A stretch of DNA of 5,679 nt from assembly GCA_902783755.1 (NCBI GenBank), contig CACZSC010000019.1, positions 1-5,679 of the forward strand, written 5' to 3'. Source of the stretch: an uncultured Ruminococcus sp. (GTDB lineage Bacteria; Bacillota; Clostridia; Oscillospirales; CAG-272). Below are positions 1-5,608 of the stretch, piece after piece. A model generated the notes under the pieces. The model ran no database searches and was not told the DNA's origin. It saw nothing but the letters and a program-made list of their open reading frames with translations. The position numbers were made by a program, and so were the translations under genes. Numbering within the stretch: the stretch's first letter is position 1; each line of letters starts with the position of its first letter.

Positions 1-588
1 GGCGGAAAGGACAGCGGTCCGGACGAAAAGCCCGTCCCCGTGTTCACGGACGTTCCAGAAGGCGCATGGTACGGCGACGCCGTGGGCTGGGCCTGCAGCG
101 AGGGCTACATGAACGGCACCTCCGAAAGCAGGTTCTCCCCCGACTCCCAGCCCACGAGGGCCATGCTGGTCACCATACTCTGGAGGCTTGAAGGCCGGCC
201 GGGATCGGATCCCTCGGGACTTCCCTTCACTGACGTCGACGCCGGAAGCTGGTACGGGGAAGCCGTGGCCTGGGCATGGGAAAACGAGATCGTGAACGGT
301 GTCTCGAAGGACTCCTTCGCCCCGGGCCTTGCCCTGACAAGGGAGCAGATAGCCACGATCCTTTACAGATACGTGAAATACACCGGTGCGGAACCGGACG
401 GTCACGTGGAGGATCTCGGAAGCTTCGCTGACGCAGCGGACGCGTCCTCCTGGGCGTATGAGCCCCTGTGCTGGGCGGTGGGCAACGGAGTCATCACCGG
501 GACCGGCGGAGACCGGCTGAAGCCCGGATCGTATTCCACGAGAGCACAGCTTGCGACCATACTGTACAGACTGTACGGCGCGGAATAA
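1..588 (+). CDS. SLH-repeat surface protein, C-terminal part (5' end outside window)
   Basis: The frame is open from the first base and ends in TAA at 586-588, leaving 195 residues of a longer protein. The GTG at 40 is an internal valine codon rather than a convincing start: no ribosome binding site precedes it and the frame is open upstream. Residues 1-14 are a Gly/Asp/Pro/Lys-rich linker. Three SLH repeats follow at about 15-64, 76-127 and 142-192. Each starts with an F-T-D-V or F-A-D-A type motif and W-Y/W-A-Y, and each has the conserved TRA/TRE turn (PTRAM, LTREQ, STRAQ) followed by an (A/V)TILxR helix. In known S-layer proteins such triplets bind secondary cell wall polysaccharide and attach an exported protein to the wall. 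The catalytic or adhesive part lies upstream and is not visible, so the protein's own function is unknown. The gene converges with the phosphatase gene at 673-3060. Confidence 0.9.
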   Translation, partial: GGKDSGPDEKPVPVFTDVPEGAWYGDAVGWACSEGYMNGTSESRFSPDSQPTRAMLVTILWRLEGRPGSDPSGLPFTDVDAGSWYGEAVAWAWENEIVNGVSKDSFAPGLALTREQIATILYRYVKYTGAEPDGHVEDLGSFADAADASSWAYEPLCWAVGNGVITGTGGDRLKPGSYSTRAQLATILYRLYGAE

Positions 589-600
589 CTGAATACTGAC

Positions 601-658
601 AGGAAAAATATGATCCCGGAAAAGCCATCACTGGTTTTTCCGGGATCTGTTTATGTTT
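601..658. terminator. Bidirectional rho-independent terminator between convergent genes
   Basis: Perfect 12-bp arms lie at 612-623 and 636-647. The stem can extend inward by four more pairs (one G-U) to a four-base TCAC loop. On the + strand the stem is followed by a T-rich tail (648-658). On the - strand it is followed by ATATTTTTCC, the complement of 602-611. It sits 23 bp after the stop of the SLH gene and 25 bp beyond the stop of the - strand phosphatase gene, so one hairpin can end both transcripts. Confidence 0.87.
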
Positions 659-672
659 CGGTTGGTTTGTGA

Positions 673-3060
673 CTATTTGGTTATGACTCCGTAGTAGGCC
701 GCCAGTTTCGCGATGTCGTCGTCAGTGAGCGCCTTCTCGAATATGATGATGTCGTCCACTTCACCGTCGAATCCGTAAGAGTATGTGCCTGTTCCGTCCT
801 GGCCCACGTTCACGTCTCCGATGCCCGCGAAGGTGGCATCCCTGAGGATCTCCGAGATCTCTCTGGAGTCAAGCTGGGAGAAGTCGATGCTGACGCCCAC
901 GGTGCCGTTCTCACGGTCCACCACCAGGACCACATGCATCCATCCCGTGGCATAATCCACAGGCAGGTACCATTCTTCGTCCATCCTGTCCTTACCGTTG
1001 CCGAGGTTGAACTTCAGATCGTTCTCCCTGAATGAGAGCACGAAGCCCGCGTTATTGCCGCTGGTCCAGTCCTTGTTCCCGATCAGGGACGGGTCGTCTT
1101 TCTCCTTGCCGTGGATCTTGACCATCATGGCCACGGAGAAGCTCTCGGTCTCCGGATGGAACCCTTCGAGGGTTATATATCCGCCGCTGACATTGACGCC
1201 TTCGCTGTAGTATCCTGCGGAGGCTTTTGCATTCCCCTTGAGGACCGCCTTCACGGCGTCTCCGCCCATGTCGTGCTCGGCTGACTCGTCCAGCATCATG
1301 TATGCCGTTATATCGTCGTAGTAGATGTAGTCAGTGAGAGTCGTGCCGCCGTCCTCATGGGCCGGGGTCGTAAGACCGGTGTTCGACAGTCTGGTCTTGT
1401 CGGTCTTCAGGACGTCGTAGGCCCTGTATATGATCAGTATCGCCTGTTCTCTCGTAAGGTTGCTGCCGGGGGCGAAGCGCGTGCCTCCCACTCCCTTGAT
1501 GATGCCCATATGCACCGGCCAGCCCAGCTCGTCATAGGCCCAGGCGGAACTGCCCGTTATGTCGGTGAAATCATGTGTGAATCCCGTGGTGTCCACGCCC
1601 ACTGCGTTGGCCGCCCTGTTGATCAGCGCCGCCATCTGGGCTCTGGTGAGCAGGCCGTTCACATTGAACCTGTCCTTCCCCACTCCCTTGATGATGCCCA
1701 GGGCGTTTGCTGCAAGGACCGCATTGTACTTCGTGTCCGTGAAGGCCTCGGTGTTGATCTCGGCCCCCGCATCGCGGACGAGGGCTTCGGACGTCTTCCA
1801 GGTGCAGGCCTCGAGAAGGTTCATTATCATCTTGGAGACCTGGCCGCGGGTGATGGGCAGGTCATAGGATTCCTGAAGCTCCTCGGGGACCAGTCCCAGC
1901 TCCACGCATTCCGCCACTTCCTCCGCTGCCCAGGAGGAGGGCGCGAGGCTGCTGCCCTTGTATTCGGGATCGTAGTTCTCCACGAAAGTGGTCCTGATCT
2001 TTTCGATGGTCTCCTCGGTCACACCGACGCTGAGGAGCCAGTTCGCTGCCTGTTCGGCCTTGGTCTCGCCGCCGAACTGCTCAAGCTGCTGGTACCAGGA
2101 ATAGGGGGCGTTGATGCTCCTTCCGCCGAAGTTGGCGTAGTTCGTCAGCAGATAGTCCCTGGCCGCGTCCTCGACGCTGACTCCGCAGAGGGTCAGCAGC
2201 ATGAAGGAGATGAGGCCGGTCCTGTCGGCACCCGCCCAGCAGTGCAGGTATACCGGCTTCTCGGCGGCTTCGGCGATGAGCCCGAAGATCTGTGTGAATT
2301 CCGCATCGAAGTTCCCGAGGAATCCCACGTCCTGATGCCCGTAGGATGGAAGCTGTATGTTGTAGTAGTCCACGCCCTCGAGATACGGTCCCGGGTTCGT
2401 TATGTCGCTGTCGTGCCTCAGGTCTATCTCCGTCCCGAGCCCCAGCTCGGCAATCTGCTCAATGCCTTTCTTCAGAATGCCTTCAGGGTTGCCGCCCCTG
2501 TAGTACAGGCCCTGGCGGATATACGCGCCCTCGCCGAGAGATGACGGCCACCCGCCGATGTCCCTCATGTTGACGATGCCGTAGACGAAGATGTTCCTCC
2601 AACGGGTCGTGGTGATGTAGACCTCGTGTATGGGGCTCTGCTCTATGGTCTCAAGCTCAGTGGAGGCCCTCCAGTAGAAGTGCTCGCCGAGCTTTACGTT
2701 GTACAGATTGTATTTGCCGTTCTTCACTCCCGTGACGTTTTTGGTCTCGCAGTTCTCGAACTGCGGGTTGTCGGATTTCTGGAACCAGTACTTGCTCTGG
2801 ACCGGGAACCCGTCCCCAGCTATGTCGCAGACCACCGGGGCCGGCTGGCTGATGTCCTTCGTCCCGTGGACGTAGTCCTCGTATGAGGGCATGGTGTCCT
2901 CGAGATACTGAGCCTGCTCCTCGGTATGGATATCCACATATTCCGCCGGGAGTATGACCGGCTCCGTCCCGTCTTCTTCCGCTGTCACGGCGAATGTCAT
3001 GGCCGGCAGGGCGAGGACCGCTGCAAGGGTCAGGGCTATGATTCTTTCAGTGTGCTTCAT
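673..3060 (-). CDS. Secreted tyrosine-phosphatase-like protein with SLH repeats and C-terminal LamG domain
   Basis: The product is a 795-aa exported, probably wall-anchored protein. I chose the ATG at 3058-3060 because a GGAGG lies 4 nt upstream and a typical signal peptide (about 1-27, ending V-T-A) begins there. A frame 13 codons longer has no such support. Domains in order: a possible Ig/FN3-like beta domain (about 72-158, with an HFYWRA strand); a PF13350-type tyrosine phosphatase (about 160-365) with the entry motif NMRDIGGW (164-171), EIDLR (211-215) and the catalytic loop HCWAGADRTG (273-282; nucleophile Cys274, phosphate-binding Arg280); SLH-like repeats (about 374-416, 440-484, 498-551), each with a TRG/TRA/TRE turn; and a LamG/concanavalin-like domain (about 577-791). 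Family members hydrolyse phosphotyrosine, and some also phosphoinositides. The lysine common in the loop (GKDR) is alanine here, so substrate preference is open. The partner of the LamG domain is unknown. A diverged, broken copy lies immediately upstream. Confidence 0.92.
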   Translation of the reverse strand: MKHTERIIALTLAAVLALPAMTFAVTAEEDGTEPVILPAEYVDIHTEEQAQYLEDTMPSYEDYVHGTKDISQPAPVVCDIAGDGFPVQSKYWFQKSDNPQFENCETKNVTGVKNGKYNLYNVKLGEHFYWRASTELETIEQSPIHEVYITTTRWRNIFVYGIVNMRDIGGWPSSLGEGAYIRQGLYYRGGNPEGILKKGIEQIAELGLGTEIDLRHDSDITNPGPYLEGVDYYNIQLPSYGHQDVGFLGNFDAEFTQIFGLIAEAAEKPVYLHCWAGADRTGLISFMLLTLCGVSVEDAARDYLLTNYANFGGRSINAPYSWYQQLEQFGGETKAEQAANWLLSVGVTEETIEKIRTTFVENYDPEYKGSSLAPSSWAAEEVAECVELGLVPEELQESYDLPITRGQVSKMIMNLLEACTWKTSEALVRDAGAEINTEAFTDTKYNAVLAANALGIIKGVGKDRFNVNGLLTRAQMAALINRAANAVGVDTTGFTHDFTDITGSSAWAYDELGWPVHMGIIKGVGGTRFAPGSNLTREQAILIIYRAYDVLKTDKTRLSNTGLTTPAHEDGGTTLTDYIYYDDITAYMMLDESAEHDMGGDAVKAVLKGNAKASAGYYSEGVNVSGGYITLEGFHPETESFSVAMMVKIHGKEKDDPSLIGNKDWTSGNNAGFVLSFRENDLKFNLGNGKDRMDEEWYLPVDYATGWMHVVLVVDRENGTVGVSIDFSQLDSREISEILRDATFAGIGDVNVGQDGTGTYSYGFDGEVDDIIIFEKALTDDDIAKLAAYYGVITK
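1487..1700. repeat. Pair of perfect 22-bp direct repeats, 192 bp apart, inside the SLH region
   Basis: Positions 1487-1508 and 1679-1700 are identical over 22 bases. On the coding (-) strand both encode the GIIKGVG motif at the middle of successive SLH repeats (residues 455-461 and 519-525). The spacing of 192 bp is exactly 64 codons, so recombination between them would remove one SLH unit in frame. The equivalent copy in the paralogue (4038-4059) matches 20 of 22 bases and occurs only once. Confidence 0.9.
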
Positions 3061-3065
3061 AAGGC

Positions 3066-3070
3066 CTCCG
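3066..3070 (-). promoter_or_regulatory. Ribosome binding site GGAGG of the 795-aa phosphatase gene
   Basis: CCTCC on the + strand reads GGAGG on the - strand, preceded by a run of six T and separated by four bases (CCTT) from the ATG at 3060. The spacing is slightly short. It decides the start in favour of 3060 over an upstream codon at 3099, which has no comparable site and would put 13 residues ahead of the signal peptide. Confidence 0.75.
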
Positions 3071-3084
3071 AAAAAAGAGTATTT

Positions 3085-3100
3085 CGTGCCGTCCGGCACG
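3085..3100 (-). other. Small hairpin in the 5' leader of the phosphatase gene
   Basis: CGTGCC (3085-3090) and GGCACG (3095-3100) form a 6-bp GC-rich stem with a 4-base loop, within the roughly 50-nt leader between the predicted transcription start and the ribosome binding site. In the transcript it is followed 8 nt later by six U and then GGAGG. It could stabilise the mRNA or modestly affect initiation. It is too short, and too far from its U run, to be a convincing terminator. Confidence 0.4.
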
Positions 3101-3118
3101 TGTCATCTGACTGTTACA

Positions 3119-3147
3119 ATTATACTAAAAACACAACCCAACGTCAA
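3119..3147 (-). promoter_or_regulatory. Sigma-A type promoter of the 795-aa phosphatase gene
   Basis: On the - strand TTGACG (3142-3147) is followed by a 17-bp spacer and a perfect TATAAT (3119-3124). Transcription should begin near 3112, giving a leader of about 50 nt. The 10 bases ACGTCAATTT that cover the -35 region (3141-3150) are identical to those of the paralogue's promoter (5472-5481). The promoter lies after the paralogue's terminator, so this gene is transcribed on its own. Confidence 0.88.
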
Positions 3148-3181
3148 TTTATATCACATAAATATCCGCGTGATCCCGGGC

Positions 3182-3211
3182 AAAAATATGGCCCCGGGAG
3201 AACCCGGGGCC
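3182..3211 (-). terminator. Rho-independent terminator of the upstream (broken) phosphatase paralogue
   Basis: A 9-bp all-GC stem (3203-3211 with 3190-3198) closes a 4-base loop. In the - strand direction it is followed by ATATTTTT (3182-3189). It lies about 26 bp beyond the TAA at 3237-3239, the stop of the C-terminal remnant. Its position after that stop shows that the transcription unit was built to include the LamG part. Confidence 0.85.
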
Positions 3212-3236
3212 CGTATGTGTGCGTGGCTGTATTAAA

Positions 3237-3992
3237 TTACGAGGCGATCCCGTAGTAGGCAGCAAGTTTGGCTATCTCGCTGTCGGAAAGAGCCTTGCCG
3301 AATATCACGATCTCGTCCACGTCGCTGTTGAATCCGTAGTGGTATGAGCCCGTTCCGTCCTGGCCCACGTTCACTCCGCCGATGCCCTTGAACGAAACGC
3401 CCTTGAGGGTCTCCTCGAAGTCCCTCGTGTCAAGGCCTCCGAAATCAATGCTCACGCCGACTGTCTCGTTCTCGCGGTCCACCACCAGGATCACGTGCAT
3501 CCATCCCTCGGTGTAGTCCGTGGGAACGTCCCATGTCTCGTCCATCCTGTTCTCTCCGTCTCCGAGGTTGAACTTCACGTCCTCGCCTCTGAAGGAAAGG
3601 ACGAATCCGGGATTGATGCCGTTCTCCCAGTCCTTGTTTCCGATGATGGACGGGTCGTCATCCTCCTTGCCGTGTATCCTCACCATCATGGCGACGGTGA
3701 AGCTCTCGGCGTCGGGATCGAAGCCTTCAAGGCTGATGTACCCGCCCTTCACGTTGACGCCCTCGCTGTAGTAGCCGGTGGTTGCGTTCGTGCTGCCGCT
3801 GAGGACTGCCTTTATATCGCCCAGGTCATACTGGGTGTCACTGTCGAGTGTCAGGTACGCCAGGATGTCTTCGGAATCGAAATATCCCGTCAGTGTCTTT
3901 CCGCCGGACTTGGCGGGAGTCTCGAGCTCTGTCTCCTGCGTTCTGTACTTTCCGCTCTTCAGCACGTCGAAGGCCCTGTAGACTATGAGCAT
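3237..3992 (-). pseudogene. C-terminal remnant (end of SLH repeat plus LamG domain) of the frameshifted phosphatase paralogue
   Basis: This is the out-of-frame remainder of the paralogue starting at 5410. It reads from the last helix of an SLH repeat (LIVYRAFDVL) through a linker into a LamG/concanavalin-like domain of about 210 residues. That domain matches the one in the 795-aa sister along its whole length, about two thirds identical by eye. Shared blocks include GYYSEGVNV, IHGKE, DDPS, IGNKDW, GFVLSFR, MDE, GWMHV, VDREN, NVGQDGTG and IAKLAAYYG. The coding frame continues upstream of the nominal ATG at 3992 as GTRFAPGNPLTREQA up to the frameshift near 4036, which shows the ATG is an internal methionine. 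It has no ribosome binding site or promoter of its own. No further stop interrupts it, so the break is recent, an artefact, or bypassed. Confidence 0.85.
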
Positions 3993-5410
3993 CGCCTGTT
4001 CTCTCGTAAGGGGATTGCCCGGGGCGAAGCGGGTGCCCCCACGCCCTTGATGATGCCGAGGGCGTTGGCTGCCAGGATCGCGGAATCTTTCGTATCGGTG
4101 AATGTGTCGCTGTCTATCTCTTTTCCTGCTGCATTCACAAGCATGTCGGCAGTCTTCCAGGAAGCTTTTTCGAGGAGGTTGACTATCATCCTCGAGACCT
4201 GGCCCCTCGTGATCGGAAGGTCATATGCCTCCCTGAGCTGGTGAGGCACCAGATTGATCCTGATGCACTCCTCCACTTCCTCCTTTGCCCAGGAGGAAGG
4301 CTCAAGGCTGTAGCCCTTGTATTCGGGGTCATAGTTCTCCACGAAGGCCCGCCTCAGCTTCTCCACGGTCTCCGGAGCCACGCCCTTCGAGACGAGCCAG
4401 CTCTTTGCCTGCTCCGCCAGGGTCTCCCCTTCGTATTCCGAGAGGTTCGAATACCATCTCGCCGGCGCGTCGAGGTCCCTGTCGCCGTAGTTCGCGTAAT
4501 TTGTCAGGAGATAGTCCCTCGTGGCGTCCTCGAAGCTGACGCCGCAGACGGTGAGCAGCATGAACGAGGCCAGGCCCGTCCTGTCGGCGCCTGCGACGCA
4601 GTGCAGATACACGGGATATTCGTCCGCTTCCGCGATCAGTTCATATATGCCCTTATACTCCTCCTTATATCCGTCGAAGAACTCGGGGCTGCTGGATGAA
4701 AGCTTGAAGTTGTGGTATTCTATGATCTCCTCGTTGAAATACGGTCCTTCCTTCCCTATGTCGTCCCTGAGGTCTATCTCTCTCCTGATGCCCAGGGCCT
4801 CCATCTGTTCCTCGCCCTTCTTGAGCACCATCTCGGGATTTCCTCCCCTGAAGAACAGTCCCTGGCGCACGTAGGCGTCCTCGCCGAGGGAAGACGGCCA
4901 TCCGCCGATGTCCCTCAGGTTGGCGATACCGTAGGCGAAGATGTTCCTCCAGTATTCGGTCGTGATGTACACGTCATGGATCGGGCTCTCTTCTATGTTT
5001 TCAAGCTCCTCGGCTGCTCTCCAGTAGAAATGCTCGCCGGCCTTCGTGTTGTACAGATAGTATTTCCCGTTCTTCACGTTTGTGATCTGGACCGTGGTGG
5101 CATTCTCGAATCCGGGATTGTCCGCCTTCTGGAACCAGTATTTGTTCTGGACCGGGATACCGTCCCCGGCGATGTCGCACACGACCGGGTTGGGCTGGCT
5201 CACGTCCGTGGCGCCCAGGGCATAGGCCTCGTAGGACCACACCGTGTCGGCCATATATGCAGCCTGGGAGTCGGTGTGAAAATCCACATACTCGGCAGGC
5301 AGTATCTTTCCGTCAGTCTCTTCCTCTTCTCCCGCCGCGGCAAAGGACATCACGGACACCGCGAGCAAGACCGCAAGGATCAGAGACAGGATCTTGTTCA
5401 TTTTTCTCAT
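3983..5410 (-). CDS. Secreted tyrosine-phosphatase-like protein, truncated by a frameshift in the SLH region
   Basis: The frame gives 475 aa from the ATG at 5408-5410, which has a GGAGG 10 nt upstream and a strong promoter. Seen in the product: signal peptide (about 1-26), possible Ig/FN3-like region (about 72-158), PF13350-type phosphatase with NLRDIGGW (164-171), EIDLR (211-215) and loop HCVAGADRTG (270-279; Cys271, Arg277), one SLH-like repeat (about 372-414) and the start of a second (437-458, ending GIIKGVG). Residues 459-475 are out-of-frame sequence before a premature TAG. The sister continues here through the rest of two SLH repeats into LamG; the same sequence follows here in another frame. 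If made, the protein would be exported with an intact catalytic domain but weak wall anchoring and no LamG. A repaired gene (3237-5410) would encode about 724 residues, 64 codons fewer in the SLH region than the sister. Confidence 0.88.
   Translation of the reverse strand: MRKMNKILSLILAVLLAVSVMSFAAAGEEEETDGKILPAEYVDFHTDSQAAYMADTVWSYEAYALGATDVSQPNPVVCDIAGDGIPVQNKYWFQKADNPGFENATTVQITNVKNGKYYLYNTKAGEHFYWRAAEELENIEESPIHDVYITTEYWRNIFAYGIANLRDIGGWPSSLGEDAYVRQGLFFRGGNPEMVLKKGEEQMEALGIRREIDLRDDIGKEGPYFNEEIIEYHNFKLSSSSPEFFDGYKEEYKGIYELIAEADEYPVYLHCVAGADRTGLASFMLLTVCGVSFEDATRDYLLTNYANYGDRDLDAPARWYSNLSEYEGETLAEQAKSWLVSKGVAPETVEKLRRAFVENYDPEYKGYSLEPSSWAKEEVEECIRINLVPHQLREAYDLPITRGQVSRMIVNLLEKASWKTADMLVNAAGKEIDSDTFTDTKDSAILAANALGIIKGVGAPASPRAIPLRENRRCS
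4036..4040 (-). other. Frameshift site in a run of five G (coding strand)
   Basis: On the - strand the codons run GGC-GTG-GGG-GCA-CCC, giving GVGAP and then a stop. One additional G in this run gives GGC-GTG-GGG-GGC-ACC-CGC, that is GVGGTR followed by FAPGNPLTREQ, exactly the sequence found in the sister (GVGGTRFAPGSNLTREQ). The break therefore maps to one missing base in a G homopolymer. A ribosomal -1 slip here would also restore the frame, but no canonical X-XXY-YYZ heptamer or obvious stimulatory hairpin is present. Confidence 0.85.
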
Positions 5411-5420
5411 AGCACAAAAG

Positions 5421-5425
5421 CCTCC
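5421..5425 (-). promoter_or_regulatory. Ribosome binding site GGAGG of the frameshifted phosphatase gene
   Basis: GGAGG on the - strand lies 10 nt before the ATG at 5410. A second in-frame ATG three codons later (5399-5401) would sit 19 nt away, too far, so 5410 is preferred. Confidence 0.7.
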
Positions 5426-5449
5426 GTTGCTTTAAATTTCGCCGCCTCC

Positions 5450-5478
5450 ATTATATATCTTTTCACCCCTTACGTCAA
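5450..5478 (-). promoter_or_regulatory. Sigma-A type promoter of the frameshifted phosphatase gene
   Basis: On the - strand TTGACG (5473-5478), a 17-bp spacer and a perfect TATAAT (5450-5455). The predicted start of transcription is near 5443, leaving a leader of about 33 nt. The -35 hexamer, spacer length and -10 hexamer are the same as for the sister gene at 3119-3147. Confidence 0.87.
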
Positions 5479-5544
5479 TTTTGTTTTGGGATCCTGAAGC
5501 AGAAAAATCATCCGTCCAATCCCTCCCGAAAACCCCCGGGCGTC

Positions 5545-5573
5545 TTGAATAAGGGGAAGATTTTGGGTATAAT
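5545..5573 (+). promoter_or_regulatory. Sigma-A type promoter of the putative thymidylate synthase gene
   Basis: On the + strand TTGAAT (5545-5550), a 17-bp spacer and a perfect TATAAT (5568-5573). Transcription would start near 5580, giving a leader of about 28 nt to the ATG at 5609. It is divergent from the phosphatase promoter at 5450-5478, with about 66 bp between the two -35 boxes. Confidence 0.8.
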
Positions 5574-5608
5574 GGGAGGGATGAAAAACAATGGAAAGAG
5601 GGACCGAT

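Noticed and set aside
1357..2544. 395-codon open frame on the + strand opposite the phosphatase gene
   Set aside because: It is antisense to a clear, family-matching coding sequence. Its product has no recognisable domain, it has no ribosome binding site, and its openness follows from the codon bias of the opposite strand.
3085..3100. Leader hairpin as a rho-independent terminator
   Set aside because: The stem is only 6 bp and the T run begins 8 nt after it, so it does not fit the usual form.
3237..3992. The LamG reading frame as an independent gene starting at the ATG at 3990-3992
   Set aside because: Its coding similarity continues upstream past that ATG (LTREQA). There is no ribosome binding site or promoter, and the start would fall inside an SLH helix.
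4021..4045. Programmed -1 ribosomal frameshifting as the explanation for the split gene
   Set aside because: A slip on GGG-GGC would restore the frame, but there is no standard slippery heptamer and no clear downstream stem or upstream Shine-Dalgarno-like element. The coincidence with a lost repeat unit favours mutation or an assembly error.
3495..4244. 249-codon open frame on the + strand spanning the frameshift joint
   Set aside because: It lies opposite coding sequence of the second phosphatase on both sides of the joint. The + frame has no signal peptide, motif or start site of its own.
4712..5497. 261-codon open frame on the + strand opposite the start of the second phosphatase
   Set aside because: It is a shadow of the real - strand gene and runs through that gene's promoter, which a real gene here would be unlikely to do.
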